64,000 nucleotides of DNA. It comes from Ahaetulla prasina (lineage: Eukaryota > Chordata > Lepidosauria > Squamata > Colubridae). The notes below the pieces were generated by a model that saw nothing but the letters and a program-made list of their open reading frames with translations, did no database searches and was not told the DNA's origin. The translations under genes were made by a program, and so were the position numbers. This document shows positions 21,301 through 32,495 of this stretch, piece by piece. The stretch is taken from positions 33,819,935-33,883,934 of the forward strand of contig NC_080541.1 of the NCBI RefSeq assembly GCF_028640845.1. Reading direction: 5' to 3'. The first letter of the stretch is position 1. Every line of letters begins with the position of its first letter.

Positions 21301-22295
21301 AGGCAAATTTCCACTCATCCTACAAATAGATATAAAAGGGGAAAAGACCACTGATATTCCAGAGAAATGGAGAAATGAGCAACATTAACAGAACAAACAG
21401 AGATCAACTGAGGCAAAAAAAAAAAAAGCAAGAAGAAAGTTAATGGATAGCGGAGGAAACATAAGCATGAGAAAAGTTGTATATGGAAAAACTGACTCAA
21501 GCATTAAACATCTTACCGCTCAGTGGGTTTTCATCACTCACACTCAAAAATGTCACTGAGAGAAAGATATTTTTTTTGTTGCAAATTTCCTTTCACTTAG
21601 AGCTATAAAAATGCTTGATTTGGATTATTTTGTAAGTTTTATTTCCTGATATCCATAGTCTCCTTTGTATTTGCTTTTTGGTTTATTTTGCTATACTTTT
21701 GAGTTGCTTTTAATTATGGAACATTACCTCTATCAATTAAATCATCTTTCAGAAGGTGAATTTTCTTCAGAAGCTACACAGAAACACAGAGTAGGCTGTG
21801 TTCCCCTGTCAAAATTGTTTTTACCCTATTAATGATCCTAAATGGAAGCCTAACATTACATTCCTTCATCACATTTAGTTTCAGCTAACTGTAATTTCTA
21901 AAATACAATGAATATGGGCACTCAGATTAGACCTCTTGGATTTTGAAGCCCACTGTGTCCTGAATTGATGAGCAAGAGATTTGGGGGGGAAGGGGGGAGA
22001 TCCCAATAATTCTCCTACTTGAGCCTAGTTGCAGGGATCCATCTTTAGCTATTGTGATCTTTGATCTCTTAGGAGAAATAGCCAAATAGCCAGGATCACG
22101 CAGCGTTTATAGAATAACCATTGTTGTGGATTTTTTCCTCCAAAATCAAAATTAAAAGCCTATGTATATCTTTTCCCTGGTTCTTCCATAATGTTATGTG
22201 GGAAGAACTTAAATGAAATTAAGCAGGCTATTCTACTGCCATCGTTTTAAACATTAAAAACAATCATATTTTCATCTATAAACCAACTGAGTATT
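21301..22295. other. Intergenic, nothing recognised
   Basis: AT-rich, with homopolymer runs but no recognised repeat or coding signal. Confidence 0.45.
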
Positions 22296-22300
22296 AATAG

Positions 22301-22344
22301 AATTGAATTGAATTGAATTGAATTGAATTGAATTGAATTGAATT
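22301..22344. repeat. (AATTG)n pentanucleotide repeat
   Basis: About eight units, sitting exactly where the 3' tail of the antisense LINE ends. It is probably the element's own simple-repeat tail. Confidence 0.9.
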
Positions 22345-22707
22345 CTTTATTGGACAAAAGTATGATTGGACACACAAGGAATTTGTCTTCAGTGCATAAA
22401 CTCTCAGTGTACCTAAAGTGTAAATCATGATCATAGTCATCATAAATACATTCATCATGAATCATAAAATACAACAGTTAGTGATAGTCATAGGATACTA
22501 AATAAGCAATCAACATAAATTATACTAGGAAGTAATAAACAATATAAATCGTAAAGATACAAGCAACAAAGTTATAGTCATAAGTAGAAAAGGAAATAGG
22601 TAATAGGAAGGATTAGAAGAATAATAGTAATATAGCCTTAGTAAATAGTTTGACTATGTTGTGGGAATTCGTTGTTTAGCAGAGTGATGGCATGGGCGAA
22701 AAACTGT

Positions 22708-22808
22708 CCTAACCCTAACCCTAACCCTAACCCTAACCCTAACCCTAACCCTAACCCTAACCCTAACCCTAACCCTAACCCTAACCCTAACCCTAACCCT
22801 AACCCTAA
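22708..22808. repeat. Interstitial telomeric repeat (CCCTAA)n
   Basis: About 17 perfect units of the vertebrate telomere hexamer, followed to 22850 by degenerate variants (CCTAAA, CTTAAG, CCTAAA). It interrupts the LINE fragment at 22301-23130. The NPNP- and RVRV-type open frames over it are meaningless. Confidence 0.97.
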
Positions 22809-23259
22809 ACCTAAATTTAAGCTTAAGTCTAAGCCTAAACCTATAGCATCGGTTTGAGGGTAGAAGTTGAAACAAGTTATGTCCAGAATGTGAGGGGTCT
22901 GTAGATATTTCCACAGGTTTTTGACTCATGAAGTATACAGGTCTTGAATGGAAGGCAGGTTGGTAGCAATGTTTTTTTCTGCAGTTCTAATTATCTATTG
23001 AAGTCTGTGTCTGCCTTGTTTGGTTGCAGAGCCAAACCAGACAGTTATAGAGGTGTCTATGAACGCTGAACTGAAGTCTACAAAGAGGACCCTTGCATAG
23101 GTCTTTGGAGATTGAAGATGTAGGATGTAGTGCAAACAGCAAGAAAAAAATATTGTCCCTGTATTTACTTTCTTTTGACAGAACTAGAGTTTGGCACTAA
23201 GGAGAAAATTTTTACAAGACTATTCAGTAATGACCAGAAATGGACTTGTAAAGTTAGTT

Positions 23260-24905
23260 TTAATTATTTATTTTATTTATTTATTTTTCGCATTTTTATA
23301 CCGCCCTATCTCCCTAGGGACTCAGGGCGGTTTACAGCCAGAGTAAAACATACATATAAATACAGGATAAAACAACAATTAAAAAACTTATTCAATAAGG
23401 CCGAATATTTAAAATAGAAATACAAATAATAAAACCCCATTAAAACCAAATTCAAAATTTAAAAATTCTAGTCCAGTCCTGTGCAAATAAATAGATGTGT
23501 CTTAAGCTCGCGGCGGAAGGTTCGAAGGTCAGGAAGTTGGCGAAGTCCAGGGGGAAGTTCGTTCCAGAGGGTGGGAGCCCCCACAGAAAAGGCCCTTCCC
23601 CTTGGTGTCGCCAGTCGGCACTGCTTGGCTGATGGCACCCTGAGGAGTCCCTCCCTGTGAGAGCACATGGGTCGGTGAGAGGCAATCGGTGGCAGCAGAC
23701 GGTCCCATAAGTAACCCGGCCCTATGCCATGGAGCGCTTTGAAGATAATTACCAAAACCTTGAAGCGCACCCGGAAGGCCACAGGCAGCCAGTGCAGTCT
23801 GCGCAGGAGTGGTGTCACATGGGAACCACGAGGGGCTCTCTCTATCACCCGCGCAGCCGCATTCTGAACTAACTGGAGTCTCCGAGTGCTCCTCAAGGGG
23901 AGCCCCATTGCAGTAATCCAGACGAGATGTCACGAGAGCGTGAGTGACCATGCATAGGGCATCCCGGTCTAGAAAGGGGCGCAACTGGTGAACCAGGTGA
24001 ACCTGGTAAAAAGCTCTCCTGGAGAAGGCCGTCAAATGGTCTTCAAAGGACAGCCGACCATCCAGGAGAACGCCCAAGTTGTGCACCCTCTCCATTGGGG
24101 CCAATGACTCGCCTCCAACAGTCAGCCGCGGCTGCAGCTGACTGTACCGGGATGCCGGCATCCACAACCACTCTGTCTTGAAGGGATTGAGCTTGAGCCT
24201 GTTTTTCCCCATCCAGACCCGTACGGCTTCCAGGCACCGGGACAGCACTTCGATAGCTTCGTTGGGGTGGCCCGGTGTGGAAAAGTACAGCTGAGTATTG
24301 TCAGCATACAGCTGAGTATCGTCAGCGTACAGCTGGTACCTCACACCAAAGCCACTGATGATCTCACCCAGCGGCTTCATATAGATGTTGAACAGGAGGG
24401 GCGAGAGAATCGACCCCTGCGGCACCCCACAAGTGAGGCGCTTCGGGGCCGACCTCTGCCCCCCTGTCAACACCGTCTGCGACCGATCAGAGAGATAGGA
24501 GGAGAACCACTGATGAACGGTGCCTCCCACCCCCAATCCCTCCAACCGGTGCAGCAAGATACCATGGTCGATGGTATCAAAAGCCGCTGAGAGGTCTAAT
24601 AGGACCAAGGCAGAGGAATAACCCCTGTCCCTGGCCCTCCAGAGATCATCCACCAATGCGACCAAAGCCGTCTCTGTGCTGTACCCGGGCCGAAAGCCGG
24701 ACTGGAATGGGTCTAGATAGACGGTTTCATCCAGGTACCGGGGTAATTGACATGCCACCACACTCTCTACAACCTTCGCCACGAAGCGAAGGTTGGAGAC
24801 CGGACAATAATTACCTAAAACAGCTGGGTCCAGGGAAGGCTTCTTGAGGAGAGGTCTCACCACCGCCTCTTTCAAGGCGGCCAGAAAGATCCCCTCCAAC
24901 AGAGA
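23260..24905 (-). mobile_element. L2-type LINE, 5'-truncated, antisense
   Basis: The minus-strand frame 24899-23529 encodes a reverse transcriptase: LLKKPSLDP, NYCPVSNLRFVAKVVE, FDTIDHGILLHRLEGLG, GVPQGSILSPLLFNIYM, then a YADDTQL catalytic motif duplicated in tandem as YADNTQL. A frameshift near 23905 moves the frame to one encoding LQLVQNAAARVIERAPRG and LHWLPVAFRVRFK. The 3' end (left) has GGGACTCAGGGCGGTTTACA and a TTTA-rich tail. Only one frameshift and few stops: a comparatively recent copy. Confidence 0.92.
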
Positions 24906-25500
24906 AGCATTCGTATTAGAGGAACAGGAGCACTATAGTACGGGAAAATGCAGTGTGGTAATATTGCAGCAAATAATTGGTTTTTTTAAATCACTTCCAT
25001 CAGGGTGAAATAAAATGAGCCATATTTGAATGGAATAATTCTGATTTAAATTGTTAAACTTCTTTGCTGAGCAATAACTGCCTGTGAACCCTTTAACTTT
25101 ATTAAAGGCTGCTGCCCAGGAGAAAGGACTTCTGAATAATCTTTTTTAAAAATTTCATCTTGCATTTCAATGTATCCAATACTTTATGTAACAGGAAAGG
25201 AACTGACTTCCTTTGTAATGCTTTTTGGTCTACTTGCTGATTGCTGTCCTGGAAATAGGAATATACCTTATTTCTAATAATTCACCCAGGCAATTTTCAG
25301 CCTGCTTTGCCAAGTTTGGAAAAGGATTACTCATTTCCAGAAGTTTTGAGTTTCATTCATTTCTGATACTTGTCACGCAATGTTGAAGGACATTGTAACA
25401 AACAATTGTTTGCAGTTTTGCATTTCTAATGTTATGAACCGTCTTTTGATAGCCCTTATGTGTTCAGGTTTAAGTGAGGGACATATTTATCTGATAATGT
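24906..25500. other. Intergenic, nothing recognised
   Basis: AT-rich and no repeat ends recognised. Confidence 0.45.
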
Positions 25501-25618
25501 GCCATCAATAGACACATAGACAAACCAGGCATACTAAGCAAAAGAGACAATAAACAAGCCAAAAAGGGAACCAAATCCCCCCCCTGAATACCTCCCCACC
25601 AGCAATCAGCACCCAGAT

Positions 25619-25880
25619 CAGTGGTGGGTTTCTACTGGTTCGTCCTGGTTCAAGCGAACTGATAGCGGCGATGGTGAGCTGAGAGTGAACCGGTTCGCTC
25701 TGACTACCAGCTGGGCCCTCCTGCCCGCCCCTGAGCTATACTTACCTATATTCACTAATTTTTAGCCCAGCTGATAGGCATGGCAGAGCAGATTGCCACA
25801 CCTCAGCTGTTCCGAAATGCAATGGGCAAAGTGCGTGCACAAAGCGAACTGGTTGTTACACCGGTTGAAACCCACCACTG
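25619..25880. mobile_element. hAT-type MITE
   Basis: Termini CAGTGGTGGGTTTC / GAAACCCACCACTG, flanked by ACCCAGAT (25611-25618) and ACCCAGTT (25881-25888). Confidence 0.85.
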
Positions 25881-26108
25881 ACCCAGTTGAGCATAGATTA
25901 ACTCCACAATTAACATCAGACCGACAAATCAAGAAGTAAACAAGGGGCTTCCGGGTGGCGCCACCTTTCTCGCTGGGTGCTAATTTATGGCACTCAGCAT
26001 TGAATATGGTAAAAGCCGGTGAAAACAGCTGTTCCCAGCTTAATTTCCCTCTCTGGTTGAAAGAGAGAGAAAGAGCAAGGGGGGGGATAGTGGTAGATTC
26101 CCCTAGGG

Positions 26109-26243
26109 CAGGGGTGTCCAAACTTGGTCCCTTTAAGACTTGTGGACTTCAATTCCCAGAGTTCCTCAGCCAGCTTTGCTGGCTGAGGGACTCTGGGAGT
26201 TGAAGTCCACAAGTCTTAAAGGGACCAAGTTTGGACACCCCTG
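26109..26243. mobile_element. Palindromic hAT-type MITE with perfect TSD
   Basis: Hairpin of about 135 bp, with ends CAGGGGTGTCCAAAC / GTTTGGACACCCCTG and CCCTAGGG on both sides (26101-26108, 26244-26251). It lies within the 5' part of the L1-like retroposon. Confidence 0.9.
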
Positions 26244-26676
26244 CCCTAGGGGCTTTGTTTTTGCAAAGTCCCGAAAGGTTGAATCCCCTTGAATCCTCCC
26301 TCAACCTCCAGTATTTACTGCGCTCCTGAAAAAGCAGGAAAAGATGAAGGTGTCCACTTCTGCTAACAACTGATTTCTTTTTGTGGATTTCTAAAAGCAG
26401 ATGGAAGAAGCATGAGTGAACAATTATTGGTTTGCAAGTATTTTTGATTTTCTGACTTCCACATTTTTAAAAAAAAAGAGAAATCCCCCCCCCTTCTTTT
26501 AATTGTTTAAAATGGCGTTTTAGAGAAACTGAAAGCAGAGCGATACATCAAAGGGAGCCTTGCTGTTGAATCGAAACTGAATGGAGAGTTTATCTTATTG
26601 TGTTTGACTGTGGATTGTTGGATTATATTACGTTGTTTAAGTACTTTACAAGGGGATTCTCAGCAGGAACTTTGTC

Positions 26677-27309
26677 ATGAAGGTTCTTTCAGAAGAATGG
26701 ATTCGTGACTTTATACAGGACTACACAGAAAGTATGTATTTAATTATTCAAAAATACGAATTGATAAAAAATGGGGACGTTTTGGATGAGAGCATGGAGC
26801 AAATTAACCAGTGCAATCACTCGGAAAATGGAATGGAGGAGATACAAATAAAAGTGGATAAATATGAAGATATGATCGTGAATAAACAAGTTGATGTAAA
26901 GAAGTTTTCTTTAAATAGTTTGGATGAAATGCCTGAATTTGTGCTACAGGAGACTGTCCCCCGAACAGAAAAGACTCACAAGCTTAATGTTTTCCAAGAG
27001 TTCTCTTTTTGGACTGATGGAATATACGGCAGTAATTTCTGGATTCTTGGACATAAGGAACTATTAGGAAATATTGTGACTGACTTTTCAAAAGGAGTAA
27101 TGAAGGAAAGACAGAGATTAATGCATCAAAAAAAATGGCAAGAGACAAAAGTATTATCCTTGAAACAAGGTTTTTTTGAAATATTAACAGATAAAAATAT
27201 TAGTGTCCCTGAAAGACAATACGTGAGGAAGATCTGGAAGAAATGGGTTGATTATATGTTTTATATCTATCATAAAAGACTAGATATTTGGATCTATACT
27301 GGATTTTGA
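26677..27309 (+). CDS. Unrecognised 210-codon ORF of an L1-like retroposon
   Basis: It starts at ATG 26677 (MKVLSEEWIRDFIQDY) and ends IWIYTGF before TGA at 27307-27309, with no internal stop. The product is acidic in the first half (ENGMEEIQIKVDKYEDMIV) and basic/aromatic in the second (KERQRLMHQKKWQ, YVRKIWKKWVDYMFYIYHKR), suggesting an alpha-helical, possibly coiled-coil protein. I recognise no domain: no zinc knuckle, no RRM-like L1 ORF1 signature, no transposase or RT motif. It could be a divergent ORF1 N-terminal part, a fused remnant of L1 ORFs, or an ORF specific to this non-autonomous family. The position between an L1-like 5' UTR and 3' UTR makes a host gene unlikely. Confidence 0.55.
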   Translation: MKVLSEEWIRDFIQDYTESMYLIIQKYELIKNGDVLDESMEQINQCNHSENGMEEIQIKVDKYEDMIVNKQVDVKKFSLNSLDEMPEFVLQETVPRTEKTHKLNVFQEFSFWTDGIYGSNFWILGHKELLGNIVTDFSKGVMKERQRLMHQKKWQETKVLSLKQGFFEILTDKNISVPERQYVRKIWKKWVDYMFYIYHKRLDIWIYTGF

Positions 27310-27944
27310 TGAGGAAGGACTAAAGTTGAATAGATATTGTAATTTTCTGTATTGAAATTTTATAAGGTGTTGCACTGAATTTTAAATAGAATATTCTCAA
27401 AAGATCTTATGTAAGAAAGACATGGGGGGAAAATTATATGGTTATAGAAGTTATAAGGGACATATTTTTTGAATTGGATTGGATTTTTATGCTTTAGCTG
27501 GTTTTAAATACTTTAGGATTAATTTGTTCTATTGATTTATATATTTTACTACTGTTAATTGTTAATTTTTATTTTTATTTTTTTGGAAGGATTTTGGTTA
27601 TGTTAGGAGGAAGTCAGAGCTAGAGAGGGAAAATTGGTATAATAGTTTTGGGGGAAAATTTTCTTAGCATATGTTTGTTTTATTTTTAACTATACCTTGT
27701 GCTTGTTCCGGGAAGCCAGGGGGGAGGGGGGAGGGTATTAGTGAAAGGAGGAGGGTTGGGGGGAAAGGGGGAAAAAGATTTTTTTTGTAAAACTTTTTGA
27801 ATAATAAAAAAAAAGAAGTAAACAAGGAACCGCCAAACAAGCTAACAGTAAACAGCCCAACCAAACAACATCTAAGACCACCCTCACCAAGACTAACAGG
27901 GCAAGTCACTAGAACATAAACTGAGAGCAAACTCCTCACTAGCA

Positions 27945-27979
27945 CTAATGAAGTTACCTAATTTGGGTAATGAAATGTC
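27945..27979 (+). ncRNA. Hammerhead-like ribozyme motif, family 2
   Basis: CTAATGA (one change from CUGAUGA), extra A, arm GTTACC, loop TAATTT, arm GGGTAAT, then GAAATGTC. The core G5 is lost, so this copy is probably inactive. Confidence 0.45.
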
Positions 27980-28020
27980 TGCAAGAAAACAAGAAAACTC
28001 ACAGAACACCCAGGACCCCT

Positions 28021-29434
28021 CACATATTTATTTTACAAGCAGTGCCCTTGGGTTTAAAGAACAATTCTCCAGGTATTGCCCTATAGTCAAATATATCAGG
28101 AGTATGGCTTCAATTAACCGAGGTCATTATTATGTTAATTATATTACTTAATAAATCTATTAAAATAATATCTTCTGAAGCTTGTTTGTTAACAATGTCT
28201 ATAATTTTTTTTTTAAAAAAAGGAAAATATCATACGTTTGCATGGAGGAATCCATGGAAAATGTATTTCGCTTTTTCATATTTTATTGCTATGGCTGCTG
28301 TTGTAAACCACACCCTGATGTTAAAGATCAGGGGTTGTCATTGTAGAAAGTTAATGTTTGATTACACATAAAAATATCCAGTTGGCCTGAGAAACTACCA
28401 GGATAACTGAGAGGTGAAGTCAAGCAGGTGTTATTTTAAAACAATTTGAAATTTTTATTCCCCAGGTAAGACATAATCTTTTTACCAACTTTCATAGATT
28501 TTACATAGTACCTGATACCTGTTTGATTGTTCTATCAGCCTCCAGTGTATATTGTTGTCAAGTGTATTTTGCTAGATATTTGTTTTACTTTTGATTAACT
28601 TATCTGAGATCATGTTCATTTTTAATGTATGAGTTAAATTTCATATTGCTACTAGTAGGTCAGTGGTAGGTTGACTGGAAAACTTGACAATAAATGAAGA
28701 AGATGAGTATAAAGCATAAAGGTGAGGTGGATTGAATGTAAGTACCTTCTTCCCCCATATTGGAACGGCAGTTTCATAAAATTAACAGTGAGCAGCTATA
28801 GTGGCACTTGTGATAACACCATTATACGGTATGCGGTAGTTCCCGCCCTTTCCACCATTTTGGATTACGTTGCCTTTTCCAGAAATATTTCTCTGTTTTT
28901 GCCCCCTTGCCTTTCATTTTTTTTCTTATTTGTCTCAAACAGAATCATCCCTTACCTTCCATTAGATTTTGTATCTATGTTATATCTTTAGAGGAAGAAC
29001 AAACTATTGTTTGGGTCCAAAATTCTCTTCGAGTCTCTTGAACAAGGAGAATTCTCAGGTATACGACACTTTCTTCCTCACACGAACGGAAGCTTTGGGT
29101 CTAACCAGGTTGTTTGCTCAGGGTTGTGTAAAGCAAAAGGCTTTCCTTTTCTCTTTTAGTAATAATCTTATGGTATTTTCAAGTGTCTTCTCACTTCCTT
29201 TTTGTTGTCTGTGTTTATTTCAAAATAAAAATCTCACGCTGAAAATAAAAACAAACCAAAAGAGAGACAAATTCCTGTAAAGGTTTCCTGCCTAGCAAAG
29301 AAACCAGGGTGGTACACTTGAAAGCAGACGTGAATAACATACTTGCTGGAATCAGATTTTAACACAGTTTTGAATTACTGCTCAGAAATTTGTTTCAACT
29401 ATTAATAGGAATATAAAGAGGAAGCCTCATCAAG
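28021..29434. other. Region upstream of CDH17; no element recognised
   Basis: AT-rich, with unassignable short frames. The promoter and any non-coding first exon of CDH17 are likely here or nearby, but I cannot place them. A possible splice acceptor (AATAG at 29404-29408) lies 26 bases before the ATG, which would fit an upstream non-coding exon as in mammals. Confidence 0.4.
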
Positions 29435-29485
29435 ATGTTTAAGCCAAATGGACTTAATTTACTGTGTCTCCTTAGTCTTCATCAG
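29435..29485 (+). CDS. CDH17: CDH17 exon 1 (start codon, signal peptide)
   Basis: ATG opens MFKPNGLNLLCLLSLHQ, a short basic start then a hydrophobic run, ending in phase 0 at donor GTAAGTG. The hydrophobic segment continues into the next exon (VAYLL). No other ATG nearby gives a signal-peptide-like start in a frame joined by a good donor. Confidence 0.85.
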
Positions 29486-31989
29486 GTAAGTGACAAAAAG
29501 CTTTCATTTCCCTTTAACAGACCCGATTCTGTATGTACTGGAAAACAATTGTTTTATATTGGCAGTTATTGAGATAGGGAAAATAGTACATCGCTTGCTT
29601 TTTAAAAGAATGTTCATAATCTAATTATGGCAGACAAATTATTCAATTTCCCCCAATTGCAACTGGTGATACTGTCTCTTGTTGACCTTACCAACCGAGG
29701 GAAATCTTTTAGCATTTCTTTGGTTTTATTTGTGTGGGCAAATCAATTGCAATTTTGTTTCTGTTTTTTTGATCCATGAACAGTAGCTCATAACTCTATC
29801 TCTTGTTAGGATTTACCGTATATTCTCTAATGTGTAAAATTCTATTTCTCTTGTTATAGTGTATAAATAGCAGCATTTACAAGTTGAATAATAGCAATAA
29901 CTTAAAAGACATATTAAATTTCAAACATTCTGCATTCAAATTTTGAATGTTGTTTTCATTTACTTCCAATTTTCATTTATTGTATGCGGGTTTCACTTTT
30001 CTTAAAACAGGTGGGAGATAGATGTGTTTATCATTTAGACCAGGGGTCTCCAACTGTGGCAGCCTCAACTCCTAGAATTCCCCAGCCAGCAAAGTGGACT
30101 GAAATCTTGGGAGTTGAAGTCCGCCAGGCTTAAAGTTGCCACGGTTGGAGACCCCTGATTTAGACTGTATCTAAATTGCAGGTACCACTTATGGCTGTGG
30201 AAACATTATCTCTGTTTGTCCTTTTTTTTATGGAATTCAACTTTTTATCTGAAGGGCTGCCCAGTCCATGTCGTGCTTTTAAAATAAAGAATCATAAGAA
30301 AGGAGAGAAATGTATCATTGACCTTCAAAAACTGGAAAGCAGGCAGGGCAAAGAGAGGTCATCTGCTCAGAGACTGTCCATTATGCTGAGAAGCCGGATA
30401 CATTTCTATTTAAATTATATTCATTCAAAATGTTTTATCTTTGCCAGAGATGGGCAAATGTTTTGCTTTTTTAGAAGTTGGAAACATTCCTAGACAACCA
30501 CCCCAAGTGGCTCCTACTAATTGGAGTAATTAAGTCACTCTAGTGAATGGCCAACTGGGTTGGGTATGATAGTTTGCTACTTTGGAATATATCACTTAAC
30601 GGATCTTGTGAATCTTAGGAATACAGATAGGAGTCCCCAAACTTTTGAGGGTTGATGAGTAACCTTGGAGGTCTGTGAACATATTATGGGGATTTTTGCA
30701 AAAATGGTTGTCATGGAGGGTGGAGTCAATCAAAAACTCCTTTTATCAGAAAACAACTGGTAGGGATAGTTCTCATCATCAACTTGAATTTCTCCTGTTT
30801 TTTCTGGCAAGTAGTAGCTGAGACAAATCATTGGGCTCTAGACCCCCCCCCATTTTAATTTACTAAGAAAATCTATGGAGTTAATGTGGGGCCCAGAGAC
30901 AATCTTGGAAATAAAAATCATCCTAAGGTGTATCGCTTTGCTTTTTTACTATGCCAATTTCTGATGAAAAGTCAAAGAACTGGATTTTGTTTTAAGTATG
31001 GTGAGACAGGAGTTTGGCAGGCACGCTAGGAGTCTCTGTTGTCACACTGATAGACATTGGATCACATTAAACACCCATTTAATCCTTTTTGAAATGTTTG
31101 CAGCTGTACAGCACCTGTATGACTGTAAATGTCATCCAGCAGGTCCAGCAGGAGAGGCATGTTGTGAGTCCTGTCAGCCAGGGGGTTTTGTCAGATGGGA
31201 TTTAGAAGGAAAGACTTTTCTGCTGTGGCTGCCACCCTTGGAATATCAATATCATGAGGATGGCGCCCAACCCTATTTTGGCCTTTGGAAAGGCCCTTAA
31301 AACATGGTTCTGTCAACCAGATTGGAAATTCAATGTAGGGTGAAGTGTACTAGAGGGCCATATGATAATTAATTCAATGCACTCTTTTGAATGTTTTTCT
31401 TGTCATTTTTTCTTTTTGTTTTGTTTTTTAATATTTAAATTAGCTGTTGGCTTTTAAAGTACTTTGATGGGTTTACTATATATGCTACCGGAGTCACTAT
31501 GTGAGATGGGCAGCTCTATAAATATGATACATAAACAAACAAGCAAACAAATCAAGTTCTCTCTTAGGAATAGGTAATTAGAGGAATGATGTTTCTAAAC
31601 ATTTAGGTTCCATTATGTTAGGTTTAATAGCAGTCATCAGGGACAGTAGTTTTGCCTGACATGTTTAACTTCTTGAAGATTTAATAATTGTTGCAATAGG
31701 TCAAGCTTTCAGACTGCCTGGGTAAAGCACAGAGAGTTAGATTGGACAGGTTAGCCTGTCTAAGAAAGCAGAATGAGTTCTGTTTCTTCTCTACTTGGTA
31801 GGAGTCCTGATTCTTATTTCTGAGACTCCCAGCTCTTTGAAAGTAACAAAATGCTCTGCCCCCAAGGTTACTTAGGTTTCATTGTGTACATGTTACTATG
31901 GTTGAAATTTGAAGGAAGCCAAAATAGTATTTTCTGCATGTCAAATGGAAAATATCATGAACAGATTTGAAGATTCTCGATGTTTGCAG

Positions 31990-32027
<38 letters not shown>

Positions 32028-32458
32028 TTGTTTTCTGAGGTTTTCGCGGGTGTTTGTATATAGATCTTTGGTTATTCGGGTTTTCTCCCGCGTAAAATTG
32101 GAAGTGTCTTGGCGACGTTTCGACGAAGTCTCATTCGTCATCTTCAGGCTTCAGCTTCGTGCAATGCTCCCAGAAGCACGAAGCTGAAGCCTGAAGATGA
32201 CGAATGAGACTTCGTCGAAGCGTCGCCAAGACACTTCCAATTTTACGCGGAGAAAACCCAACAACCAAAGACCTATATATATATATATATATATATATAG
32301 GTCTTTGGTTGTTATATAGGTCTTTGGTTGTCACGAAGCTGAAGCCTGAAGATGACGAATGAGACTTCGTCGAAACATCACCAAGACACTTCCAATTTTA
32401 CATGGAGAAAACCCGAACAACCAAAGACCTATATAAACATGAAAACCTCAGAAAACAA

Positions 32459-32495
<37 letters not shown>

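Larger units (their letters stand above)
22301..23130 (-). mobile_element. LINE fragment (L2/Rex-like ORF2 C-terminus), antisense, with telomeric insert
   Basis: The minus strand from 23125 encodes a decayed LINE C-terminal block (TVWFGSATKQ, ATNLPSIQDLY, ITCFNFYPQTD). It continues after the telomeric array through a 3' region ending in an (AATTG)n tail at 22301-22344. The same coding block, from another copy, is seen at 37150-37600. Confidence 0.75.
25946..27814 (+). mobile_element. L1-like retroposon with 13-bp TSD and open reading frame
   Basis: Flanked by GAAGTAAACAAGG on both sides (25933-25945, 27815-27827). It starts GGCTTCCGGGTGGCGCCACC, a GC-rich 5' end like an L1 5' UTR, contains one long open frame (26677-27309), and ends with a G-rich 3' UTR and AATAATAAAAAAAAA. 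No reverse transcriptase domain is present. The intact target duplication and poly(A) indicate a full-length, L1-mobilised, non-autonomous insertion. A palindromic MITE later inserted at 26109-26243. Confidence 0.8.
25505..28020 (+). mobile_element. PLE terminal fragment carrying nested insertions
   Basis: Three pieces (25505-25618, 25881-25945, 27828-28020) read as one A/C-rich PLE-type terminal repeat with AAACAAGCCAAAAAGGGAAC-like phrases. It ends with a hammerhead-like core at 27945-27979 and AACACCCAGGACCCC. A hAT MITE and an L1-like retroposon sit inside it. Confidence 0.6.

Noticed and set aside
22672..22857. Chromosome-end telomere
   Set aside because: The array is only about 100 bp and is flanked by LINE sequence on both sides, so it is interstitial.
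22654..22929. Long open frames reading as NPNPNP or RVRVRV repeats
   Set aside because: They are translations of the (CCCTAA)n telomeric array in its different frames, not proteins.
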